A stretch of DNA of 36,134 nucleotides from Ichthyosporea sp. XGB-2017a (Eukaryota > Opisthokonta > Ichthyosporea), in the NCBI GenBank assembly GCA_002811675.1, contig PDIM01000066.1:130606-166739 (forward strand). The letters are read 5' to 3'. The position numbers and the translations under genes are program-made. The notes under the pieces are model-generated. The model was given only the letters and a program-made list of their open reading frames with translations, did no database searches and was not told the DNA's origin. Of the stretch, positions 23,870-31,934 are shown piece by piece (position 1 is the stretch's first letter; each line of letters starts with the position of its first letter).

Positions 23870-25393
23870 ATGAGTTCCTCACTTGCTCATCTCTCGCGTA
23901 GTGTTAAGCAAGCGGCTGCGCAGCGAGCAATCGCTGCCCCCAGCGCCGTGAAAACGTGCCAATTTTTCTCAACTTCTCCAGTTGGACAGGAGAAGTTCAG
24001 AATTGAGAAGGATACTATGGGTGAATTGAAGGTACCTGCTGATCGCTACTGGGGTTGTCAAACCCAGCGCTCTTTGATGAATTTTGAAATCGGAGGTGAG
24101 CGTGAACGAATGCCCGTCCCGCTTATCCAGTCTTTTGGTGTGTTAAAAAAGGCTGCGGCAACTGTGAACATGAAGTTTGGTCTCGACAAAAAGATTGGAG
24201 AGGCTATTCAGAAAGCTGCTGATGAGGTTATCAGCGGAAAGCTCATTGATCACTTCCCTCTTGTTGTTTGGCAGACTGGTTCTGGTACTCAAAGTAACAT
24301 GAACACAAATGAGGTTATTTCCAACCGTGCCATCGAGATTTTGGGAGGTAAATTGGGAAGCAAAGATCCCGTTCACCCTAATAATCATGTTAACATGAGT
24401 CAGTCTTCCAATGACACATTCCCTACCGCCATGCATATTGCTGTAGCGACTGAGGTTAACAATGTTCTTCTTCCGGGTTTGAAGACTCTTCACAAGGGTC
24501 TCCAGAAGAAAGAAAAGGAATTTGCTAACATTATCAAGATTGGAAGAACTCATTTGATGGACGCAACCCCTCTTACTTTAGGTCAAGAGTTTGGAGGTTA
24601 TGTCCAGCAAATGGAGTATGGAATTGAAAGAATTAATGCCGCTCTTCCCCGTGTATACAACTTGGCTGCAGGAGGAACTGCAGTGGGAACCGGTTTGAAC
24701 ACCTATGAAGGGTTTGCCGAAGGTGTAGCCGACGAGGTTGCTAAAATCACTGGTCTGCCATTCAAGACTGCTCCTAATAAGTTTGAGGCTTTGGCTGCAC
24801 ATGACGCCCTTGTAGAGATCAGTGGTGCTATGAATACTGTTGCCGTGTCCGTGATGAAAATTGCAAATGATTTGCGTATGCTTGGATCGGGACCTCGATG
24901 CGGCCTTGGAGAAATTTTGCTTCCTGAAAACGAACCCGGCTCATCAATCATGCCAGGAAAAGTGAATCCTACCCAACCGGAAGCAGTAACAATGGTATGT
25001 GCCGAAGTTATGGGAAATCACACTGCTGTAACAGTGGGGGGAGCTACCGGTCACTTCGAGTTGAATGTGTTTAAGCCTATGATGGTTCTGAACTGTTTGC
25101 GTTCTGCCAGACTTCTTGGTGATGCCTGCAAATCCTTGACTAAGAATTGCGTTGACGGAGTGAAGGCCAATGAAAAGAGAATTGGCTCCCTTTTGAATGA
25201 ATCCCTTATGCTTGTCACTGCTTTGAACCCTCATATTGGTTATGACGCCGCTGCTGCCGCCGCCAAGCGCGCACACAAAGAGGGAACAACTCTCAAAGAA
25301 GCCTGTTTGGCCAACAAAGTCCTGACTAGCGAGGAATTTGATAAGTGGGTGAGGCCCGAGAACATGATTGGCCCTAAGCCCTACAAGAAGTAA
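23870..25393 (+). CDS. FH: fumarate hydratase, class II, mitochondrial
   Basis: Interconverts fumarate and L-malate in the TCA cycle. The ATG at 23870 gives 507 residues, against 510 in human. The frame extends upstream to 23801 only through non-ATG codons. The first about 40 residues (Ser/Ala/Arg/Lys-rich, no acidic residue, ending QFFSTSP) look like a mitochondrial presequence. The mature protein begins near [20 protein letters not shown]. Active-site segments are [14 protein letters not shown] (about 136-149), [35 protein letters not shown] and the class signature [11 protein letters not shown] (357-367). An internal ATG at DTMGE, just after the presequence, could start a cytosolic form, as dual targeting is common in this family; the sequence alone does not show that it does. 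The gene is intronless and ends 73 nt from an opposing gene. Confidence 0.98.
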   Translation: MSSSLAHLSRSVKQAAAQRAIAAPSAVKTCQFFSTSPVGQEKFRIEKDTMGELKVPADRYWGCQTQRSLMNFEIGGERERMPVPLIQSFGVLKKAAATVNMKFGLDKKIGEAIQKAADEVISGKLIDHFPLVVWQTGSGTQSNMNTNEVISNRAIEILGGKLGSKDPVHPNNHVNMSQSSNDTFPTAMHIAVATEVNNVLLPGLKTLHKGLQKKEKEFANIIKIGRTHLMDATPLTLGQEFGGYVQQMEYGIERINAALPRVYNLAAGGTAVGTGLNTYEGFAEGVADEVAKITGLPFKTAPNKFEALAAHDALVEISGAMNTVAVSVMKIANDLRMLGSGPRCGLGEILLPENEPGSSIMPGKVNPTQPEAVTMVCAEVMGNHTAVTVGGATGHFELNVFKPMMVLNCLRSARLLGDACKSLTKNCVDGVKANEKRIGSLLNESLMLVTALNPHIGYDAAAAAAKRAHKEGTTLKEACLANKVLTSEEFDKWVRPENMIGPKPYKK

Positions 25394-25407
25394 ATCTCTT
25401 TTTTTCG

Positions 25408-25413
25408 AATAAA
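25408..25413 (+). terminator. fumarase poly(A) signal
   Basis: AATAAA 14 nt after the fumarase stop codon, preceded by a T run; part of a near-palindromic bidirectional end element with 25419-25424. Confidence 0.7.
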
Positions 25414-25418
25414 TAGTT

Positions 25419-25424
25419 TTTATT
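25419..25424 (-). terminator. poly(A) signal of the SH3-SAM-PH-CH gene
   Basis: TTTATT on the plus strand, AATAAA on the minus strand, 42 nt past the stop of the minus-strand gene and only 5 nt from the fumarase signal. Confidence 0.65.
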
Positions 25425-25466
25425 TTGAGTACTTCGAGGCGCAATACTTTTCTCCTTTCTGTTACT

Positions 25467-28400
25467 TCATAGCTCATATTCTTCCCCATCTTCGGGGCCA
25501 CTTTCACTATCAGTGTGAGCTTCAGCCTCGGCTTCAGCCCCATTAGCCGTTTCTTTCACAGGTGGGAAAATTTTGAAGACGCTTTCAAACAGAACTAAAG
25601 TCATTTTTTCCGAGCCTTCATGTATTTCCTCTGCAGCAATATCCTGAACGTTGATCCCCAGCTTTTTGGCGAAATTCAATGACACATTGATGTTGTCGAT
25701 TCGATGGATTGGAAAAGTGCACTTTTTCCTGTATTTACCACAAGCCTGCCCCGAGGCATTTTCTAATGCAACGATAAAGGCAACCCCGTCTTTCATACTC
25801 GGCACGACTTCTTCAACAACGACATCAGATTCCTTTAGATGTGCTTGCATCCATCGTAGGCAATCTTCCATTGTATACTGCTGTTTTTGGTGGGTTGCTC
25901 CCAAGTTTCCTGATTTCTGTTTCAGTTTCTGAAGGTTGCCTTTCATGTCCATACCACTCACGGAAAAGGCCCCATCTAAAATTTCATTAGATGGAGGGGC
26001 TTCATTCAAATTCGTCTCGCTTGCTTGTCTAGACAGTTCTTCGCCAGATTTATCATTTTCCAGAGGCCTGCTCATGGCAACGTTAATTTTTTCGTCATTA
26101 TTATCATCCTCGATATCGTTTTCACCTTCCCCTTCATCATTCCTAGCCGCTTCCGTTTCCGCGTCAGCCTTGGCTTTAGCGGCAGCCTGTGCCTTTTTTC
26201 GCGCAATAGCAGCTGCAACGGCCCTTTGCTGCGCTTCTGCAGCAGATATTGGCGGAGCCATCGGTCTAGGAGCATGCACCGGGCGTACAGGTTCGGTGGC
26301 TTCCGGCTTCCCCATCTCTGAATTTTCTTCTTCCTCTCCCTCTTCAACTTCATCGTTTTCATTGGTAAGCTCACTCTGGGCTCTTTTTAATTTCTTTGCT
26401 GCAATTGCTGCAGCTGCGGCTTGTTGCTGAGCCTCCACTGCAGACTGAGGTGCCTTGGCGGCTACAGTTGCTCCACTATTATCTACATCGTCCTCGTGAG
26501 TTTCGCTATCGGATAGCTTGGATGAATGCTTAGGAAGAGGTGGAGGCATTTTTGAAGGCGGGGGGTTCGAAGAAATATCTTCAGAGTCAACACCTTCTGA
26601 TGACTTCATAGGTAATTTTGGTAGCGGGGGAGGCGCCTTGGGAACCGTCTGAACAACGGGGGGCTCTTCTACAGGATCCGAGTCATCTTCCATAGCTTCT
26701 TCTTCGTGTTCAAAAATTTGCCCACTGGGATCTTCAGCAGCAGCTGGCGCCATTTCCCTATCTTCAGAATCTGCTTTTGACGTCTCTGCAGTTGCACCTA
26801 CATCATTCTCCACATTGCTATTATTCGTCTCAGCTGGGATGCTCGCAAGTGGAGGAGGGGGTTCAGGAGCACGGGGTGGTTCACTCTTGTAAGGATCGGC
26901 AACAGAATCACTGACAGCGTTTTGGCTAGTCTTTGAATATGCACTTGAAGTTTCATTAAGAGTCTTGATCCAGTCATTCATGATTTGTTCGCTTTCTGCC
27001 GCGAAGAAGAAGTCTCTATCACCTTTACAGCTCCCTTTGAACGAATGCTTTTTCTTAATGTTATCCATTTTCGTGCATGGAGCAAACGTATAGCCTTTCA
27101 CAGTCATAAACAAGACAGAATCCTTGTCTTTTTCATTGTGCTTATAAAAGATTAGATCATCATGCACCACAAAAAGCCGTTTCCTCCAGTTTGACTTTCC
27201 CGAACCACTCTGCTTGAAAAGGTACCCTTCCCTGCTTATATTTTCTATCACTTTTGAAGGAAGTGAAACTTTGTTTGAAGAAAGGTTGTTTTCTCTCGTC
27301 AGAAGCGGCTTTCGGTCCACTGGTGCGCTAATTTCTTTGCTCTCGCCCATCTCAACAGGGGTAGGGGCCCCTGTAACCACACTGGGATCAGCGTTACTAT
27401 TATCTTCTCCATGACCTGAATTCTCACTCGCAGACACGACAGAAGACTTTCGGCTACGAGGAGCATCAGAAACTGAAGACGTTTGCCTTTCAACAGTAGT
27501 AGCAGCAGCGACGGCATCTTTATCGGTCACAAGGCTTTCATCACCAGCACCCTCAGTTTCATCGCCTTCGCCATCTTCAGATTTTCCCACTATTTCGTTT
27601 TCAGCATCGTCTCCTTCAACCACTTCACCAACATCCCCTTGTTCCGCACATTCTTGGCCCACCTCTTCATCACCATGGTGTTTCTTAGGAAGAGGGGGGG
27701 GAGATCCCATCGGCCCATTCATAAACATGTTGTTAAGCTTGTTTCCTATGGAAGCTGATATATTATGAACCCCAACAGGCTTCTCGGGTTCGCCTGAATC
27801 ATCACTGTTCCCTGCGTCTTCATTCATCGAAGGTGGCAAACCTTCATCTTTCACAACATCAGCATGTTTGTCATGCTTAGGGGGGGGCGGAGGCATCTCA
27901 TGCTTTGGAGGGGGAGGAGGCATCTCATGCTTTGGAGGGGGAAGGGGCATCTCATGCTTTGGTGGGGGAGGGGGCATCTCATGCTTTGGCAGGGGGGGAG
28001 CCATCTCATGTTTTGGAGGAGGAGCAGGCATTTCATGCTTTGGAGGAGGGGGAGGTACCTCTTGCTTCAGAGGAGGAGCAGGCATCTCATGCTTTGGAGG
28101 AGGGGCAGGCATTTCATGCTTCGGCTCAGGTTTGGGCATAACATGAATTGGAGATTCCTGCAAATTTTCAACGGTATCAATGGTTGCCGCTTCAGAACTC
28201 ACAACAGGCTCAACCACTTTCTTTGTTTTCGGCAGAGTTCTCGGTTTCGTAGCTTTAACATCCCCCTCGGCCTTGGGTGAGCCTTCGATTGGCTTAGGCT
28301 CATCATTTTCTTTCGCAGAAGGTCGAGGGAGAGTGGGAGGCTTCTTTCTGGGAGTTGGCTTTGGCTTGGCTACCGGCGCCGCAGACTCTGCTGGGGGGGC

Positions 28401-29252
28401 AACAGGCAGAACAGGAATGGCGCCAGCTACTGGGGTCTTCTCTTCTTTCTTCTCATTTACAGCCGCGGAATTGTTTCCCGAGCTTAAATTTTCCTGATTT
28501 CCCACCAGATTTAACGATTCCACACTTTTACTTTCAACCCCAGTTAATTTGCGAATGCTCTTCAAAATTTTAGCTCTCTTTCCCAATGACTTAACATCCA
28601 TCTCTTTAAGCATATCATGATCAATTTCCTCCAAAATATCACCTGTGATGTTGTTTTCCTGAAACACTTCCACAAACTCATCAAGACCACACGTTACCAG
28701 CCACGCACCAACTTCTTCTTCAGACCAGGTTGCAAAATTGTTATTCTCTGCAGCTGGAGCCGCGTTCGAAGACACAGAAGAAGGGGTTTTCACGTGAGAT
28801 TTAGATTGAGGAGGCCTTTTTTCACTTGAGGCGGATGCAGAGGACACTGTTTTTTTGTGACCAGATACTGGCTGAGCTGGAATATCCATGTCAACCTTAG
28901 CCTTTGTCTTCTCATTGGACTTTTGCACATTATCCTCCTTTTCGCCCTCTATTTGCTTCTTCTCAACAGGTGTAGGTACCTTAGGCACTTCTTTTGCCTT
29001 TTCTTTTTTTCCACTCTTCTGTTTTGCTTCCATTTCACTATCATCGTATATATTCTTGCTCAAGTCCAAAAACTCTTTGGCAAATGTTCCCAGACCATTG
29101 GTAGTCAGATTCTTACCATACCACCACTCATCGTCATACTTTTCCAAAATCTGAATACGATGCGCGGGCAAAAATGCCACTTCAGTATCATCTTCTGCCT
29201 CGAATTCAAACTTCGCAGAGTAGACTTCCCTGATTGAACCTTGAGCAGCCAT
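25467..29252 (-). CDS. SH3-SAM-PH-CH multidomain scaffold protein (Boi-like)
   Basis: A 1,261-residue intronless protein. Domains in order are: SH3 (about 8-66, with EVAFLPAHRIQIL and DDEWWYGKN); SAM (about 174-240, WSEEEVGAWLVTCGL...); nine tandem 9-residue KHEMPxPPP repeats (378-458); PH (about 672-770, REGYLFKQSGSGKSNWRKRL...NDWIKTL); two Ala/Gln/Lys-rich helical segments (about 937-962 and 1003-1035); and a calponin-homology domain (about 1125-1230, CLRWMQAHLK...MKDGVAFIVAL...NINVSLNFAKKLGI). SH3-SAM-PH in this order is the layout of fungal Boi1/Boi2 proteins, which act in Cdc42-dependent polarity and exocytosis. A C-terminal CH domain, which often binds actin or signalling proteins, is not part of those as far as I know. 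Proline motifs PPPLPK recur at about 518-523, 874-879 and 903-908. The likely role, inferred, is a cortical polarity or actin scaffold. The start is the first ATG (29252), just before the SH3. Confidence 0.93.
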   Translation of the reverse strand: MAAQGSIREVYSAKFEFEAEDDTEVAFLPAHRIQILEKYDDEWWYGKNLTTNGLGTFAKEFLDLSKNIYDDSEMEAKQKSGKKEKAKEVPKVPTPVEKKQIEGEKEDNVQKSNEKTKAKVDMDIPAQPVSGHKKTVSSASASSEKRPPQSKSHVKTPSSVSSNAAPAAENNNFATWSEEEVGAWLVTCGLDEFVEVFQENNITGDILEEIDHDMLKEMDVKSLGKRAKILKSIRKLTGVESKSVESLNLVGNQENLSSGNNSAAVNEKKEEKTPVAGAIPVLPVAPPAESAAPVAKPKPTPRKKPPTLPRPSAKENDEPKPIEGSPKAEGDVKATKPRTLPKTKKVVEPVVSSEAATIDTVENLQESPIHVMPKPEPKHEMPAPPPKHEMPAPPLKQEVPPPPPKHEMPAPPPKHEMAPPLPKHEMPPPPPKHEMPLPPPKHEMPPPPPKHEMPPPPPKHDKHADVVKDEGLPPSMNEDAGNSDDSGEPEKPVGVHNISASIGNKLNNMFMNGPMGSPPPLPKKHHGDEEVGQECAEQGDVGEVVEGDDAENEIVGKSEDGEGDETEGAGDESLVTDKDAVAAATTVERQTSSVSDAPRSRKSSVVSASENSGHGEDNSNADPSVVTGAPTPVEMGESKEISAPVDRKPLLTRENNLSSNKVSLPSKVIENISREGYLFKQSGSGKSNWRKRLFVVHDDLIFYKHNEKDKDSVLFMTVKGYTFAPCTKMDNIKKKHSFKGSCKGDRDFFFAAESEQIMNDWIKTLNETSSAYSKTSQNAVSDSVADPYKSEPPRAPEPPPPLASIPAETNNSNVENDVGATAETSKADSEDREMAPAAAEDPSGQIFEHEEEAMEDDSDPVEEPPVVQTVPKAPPPLPKLPMKSSEGVDSEDISSNPPPSKMPPPLPKHSSKLSDSETHEDDVDNSGATVAAKAPQSAVEAQQQAAAAAIAAKKLKRAQSELTNENDEVEEGEEEENSEMGKPEATEPVRPVHAPRPMAPPISAAEAQQRAVAAAIARKKAQAAAKAKADAETEAARNDEGEGENDIEDDNNDEKINVAMSRPLENDKSGEELSRQASETNLNEAPPSNEILDGAFSVSGMDMKGNLQKLKQKSGNLGATHQKQQYTMEDCLRWMQAHLKESDVVVEEVVPSMKDGVAFIVALENASGQACGKYRKKCTFPIHRIDNINVSLNFAKKLGINVQDIAAEEIHEGSEKMTLVLFESVFKIFPPVKETANGAEAEAEAHTDSESGPEDGEEYEL
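27879..28121 (-). repeat. 27-bp coding minisatellite (nine KHEMPPPPP-type units)
   Basis: Nine consecutive 9-codon units (243 nt, in frame) in the SH3-SAM-PH-CH gene. Variants include KHEMPAPPP, KHEMPAPPL, KQEVPPPPP, KHEMAPPLP, KHEMPLPPP and three KHEMPPPPP copies. The units nearest the protein's C-terminus are most alike, as expected from recent duplication or slippage. Confidence 0.95.
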
Positions 29253-29942
29253 CTTTTCCCCACTCCCTAAAAGAACAATAGCTTCGAATAATTAAACCAA
29301 CAATTAAAAACAACAAGAATCACCCACAAACACCAATCGACCCTTCTTTTTTCTAAATCTTCTTTCACTTTTAAACCCCAATCCAAGGATATATGAAAAT
29401 ATCACAACTAAAGTTGATCAATCAAAATCAAAACTTTTGTTGTAAGATATATATATCAACAAAAAAAATCAACACAAACACACAAAAAATAAATCAATGA
29501 AAATTAAATCAAACTTTCTTTTTCTTTTTTTGTGGGTTTTTTTTTTATGTATTATCAAATCAAGGAGCGATAACAAAAATCCACACACCCACTTATAATA
29601 ATAGTTTGTACCGGGATTCCTATAGTTAAGCTAATATCTGGCAACATGTGTAACCCTAGAAGTGGTAAATAGATGCTCAGATTAATAAAATAGCACCCCA
29701 GAGATATTGTTTGAGTTAGCAGTTTTTTTTGCTTTTTGTTTTTTTGTTTTTGTGCTGTGTTTCGAGCCGTTTTTTCTTTTCTTTCTTTCTTTTTTTTTTC
29801 AGTTTTGTTTTATTTTTTGTTTGTTTGTTTATTTGTGGGAAGGGGATCGAAATCAAGATTTTAAATTGTAGAAGTGCGCTGAAATAACCGATTTGAATTG
29901 CCAAAGGTCCATTTGTTTTGTAGTAGTGTTTTCATAGTAATA
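29253..29942. promoter_or_regulatory. divergent promoter region between SH3-SAM-PH-CH and lamin genes
   Basis: 690 nt with no coding feature. From about 29280 to 29515 the plus strand is A-rich; from about 29516 to 29840 it is mostly T-rich. Each half is therefore T-rich on the sense strand of the gene it precedes. A less biased patch (about 29560-29710) lies in the right half. No TATA box or known element can be assigned with confidence. Confidence 0.6.
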
Positions 29943-31652
29943 ATGTCGTTGACTCCAGGGCGTAGTAGAGCTGTTACCCCGGGGCTAGGAGGAGAGAAGA
30001 AGGAATTGCAGGGGCTGAATAGCCGTTTGCAGGCTTATATCTTTCGAGTTCGGGATTTGTTAGAGCAAAATGAAAAGTTAGAAAAGGATATGTGTTCCTT
30101 CAAGGCTCGCGCCGCCGCGGATGCGGAAGAGCGTAGAGGCCTCTACGAGAAGGAGCTGGGGGATACACGTCAAGTTCTGGATGAAACTGCCAGAGAGAGG
30201 GCAGAGCTGCAAATTGCTGTTGATCGACTGGAAAGCTCTTTGGATCAAAATAACAAAGATTTAGAAACTACTTATGACGAACTGAGAAAAACTCAGGATT
30301 TATTGAAAGATGTGAGAAATGAAAACGCAGAAAAGAGTGTTGTTATCGTTAGCTTGCAAGAAGATCTTGCGAAGGCGAAAGAAGTTTTAGACAATACGAC
30401 AAAAGAGAACGAAGCCTTGATGAAGGATTTGGAAAAGATGCGTAATGATTTGGAATCAGAAAGCTTGCTAAGGGTTGATTTACAAAATTCCAACCAGTCC
30501 CTAAAAGAACAGATTCAGTTTAACGAACAAGTTGCTACAGAGGAGATAAAAGGATTGATGAAGGAAAACAAAATATACCGTGAAAGCAGAGCGAGTTTTG
30601 AGGTTGATTTAAGGCAGCAACACAATGATCGGTTGGAAATGGCTTTGGCAGAAGCAAGGGAACAGCATGAGAAAGATTCTGCCAGGGCAATTAAGGAACT
30701 AGAGATCACATATGCTGGTCAAGTTGAAGATCTCAATAGGCGCAGAAATAATGATCAGAATTTTATCTCAGTTTTAACAGATGACAACGCACGTCTTCAG
30801 CTTAAATTTGATGATTATAAGCAGCAGATCAAGGATTTGGAAACAAAATATTTCGGCTATGAGCAAAAAATGCGTGAAATGGAAGATCAGGTAACGACTC
30901 TGAAACGAAAAGCCCAAGATATGGAAATTGCCAAAGATAATGAAATTGTGGATTTAAAGAGTCAGCTAAGCAGAATTTCAAGTGAATATGAGTCTCTTCT
31001 AAATGTAAACACTCAGTTAGATGCCGAGCTAGAAAGTTACAATCAGATGCTTGATGGCGAAGAGCAGAGGTTGGGAATTGGGCCATCCCGTGCGGAGGCT
31101 CGAAAATTGCTTGAAGCTGCGAAAGAGTCTGCTGGTGTCTCTAGCCCAAGTAAGAAAAGAGCGGCGGATGGCTCTTCGTCGCCCACTGAAGGTCGCAAGA
31201 GAAGAAGGGAAGAGAATGAGCTCCAGTTCTATCAAATTTCGACCGGGGACATTGCCATAAGTAACGTCGTGATTAAAGGAGATTCATTAACTGTGTCAAA
31301 CTTGACAAATAATAGCATTGCTTTAGGAGGATGGGTTCTTCAGTGGCATTGCGGTGATAAAACCTCTTCTTATAAGTTTGGAGCTAAAGTAGTTGCCGAG
31401 CCAATGTGCGATATTACTGTATATACATCTGATGGTGACTATAAAAACAGAGGATCCAAGGATCTTTACTGGAAGCACAGTGCACCTTGGAAGACATCAG
31501 GTGGTAAAGTTAATTTAATAGCATCATCCGGTGAAACTGTGGCGGAAGCAGAAGTCCGAGAAGGACCCACATTTCAGTTTACAAATGCTGCCGCAAATGG
31601 AGAGGGAAACGGAGTCGAGGGAGAGCAGGGACAGGGTTGTATCATGATGTGA
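29943..31652 (+). CDS. lamin (nuclear intermediate filament protein), animal type
   Basis: Structural protein of the nuclear lamina. The ATG at 29943 gives 569 residues; earlier in-frame codons are non-ATG. The head has SLTPGRSRAVTPG, two Thr-Pro sites like the mitotic CDK sites that flank lamin rods. The rod runs from about 18 to 377. It opens with LNSRLQAYIFRVRDLLEQN, the coil-1A signature, and closes with LLNVNTQLDAELESYNQML then DGEEQRL, the coil-2B signature. Its about 360 residues match the long lamin rod. A basic nuclear localisation cluster (KKRA...GRKRRRE, about 403-424) follows. The Ig-like lamin-tail domain (about 430-540) contains ALGGWVLQWHCGD and a LYWKHSAPWKTSGGK stretch. The last four residues are CIMM, a CaaX box whose final Met favours farnesylation, as in B-type lamins. 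The gene is intronless and divergent from the scaffold gene. Confidence 0.96.
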   Translation: MSLTPGRSRAVTPGLGGEKKELQGLNSRLQAYIFRVRDLLEQNEKLEKDMCSFKARAAADAEERRGLYEKELGDTRQVLDETARERAELQIAVDRLESSLDQNNKDLETTYDELRKTQDLLKDVRNENAEKSVVIVSLQEDLAKAKEVLDNTTKENEALMKDLEKMRNDLESESLLRVDLQNSNQSLKEQIQFNEQVATEEIKGLMKENKIYRESRASFEVDLRQQHNDRLEMALAEAREQHEKDSARAIKELEITYAGQVEDLNRRRNNDQNFISVLTDDNARLQLKFDDYKQQIKDLETKYFGYEQKMREMEDQVTTLKRKAQDMEIAKDNEIVDLKSQLSRISSEYESLLNVNTQLDAELESYNQMLDGEEQRLGIGPSRAEARKLLEAAKESAGVSSPSKKRAADGSSSPTEGRKRRREENELQFYQISTGDIAISNVVIKGDSLTVSNLTNNSIALGGWVLQWHCGDKTSSYKFGAKVVAEPMCDITVYTSDGDYKNRGSKDLYWKHSAPWKTSGGKVNLIASSGETVAEAEVREGPTFQFTNAAANGEGNGVEGEQGQGCIMM

Positions 31653-31711
31653 AAAGGAAACATCAAGGCAACAAGCCTTTGCATTTTTAAAAAGCTCCTA
31701 TAGCGCAGCAG

Positions 31712-31717
31712 TTTATT
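31712..31717 (-). terminator. candidate poly(A) signal for the HECT ligase gene
   Basis: TTTATT on the plus strand (AATAAA on the minus strand), about 218 nt beyond the ligase stop and within the lamin 3' UTR. If used, the two transcripts would overlap at their 3' ends. Confidence 0.35.
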
Positions 31718-31799
31718 AATTATTGGTCGGTATCCATTGGTTAATTATATAAAAAGACGAATAGTACCAGTCGCTAAACATTGTTGAGGCATTCGAGAT

Positions 31800-31809
31800 A
31801 ATAAATAAA
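31800..31809 (+). terminator. lamin poly(A) signals
   Basis: Overlapping AATAAA hexamers at 31800-31805 and 31804-31809, about 150 nt after the lamin stop. Confidence 0.6.
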
Positions 31810-31934
31810 TAAGAACCTACTACATTGAAGCGTGAAACCAAACCTTTTCCGGAAGGTGGTTTTTCCCCCAACTCATCCCACTTCACCCATCTTTGGTATA
31901 ACTAGAATGCTACATCCCCCCATATATATTGCAG

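Noticed and set aside
27868-28146. Plus-strand Gly/Cys-rich repeat protein opposite the scaffold gene
   Set aside because: It is the antisense shadow of the KHEMPPPPP minisatellite; repeats keep all frames open.
21876-31834. Shared TACTACATTGAAG(T/C)GTG word at 21876-21892 and 31818-31834
   Set aside because: A 17-mer pair with one mismatch is expected by chance a few times in a window this size, and the contexts differ.
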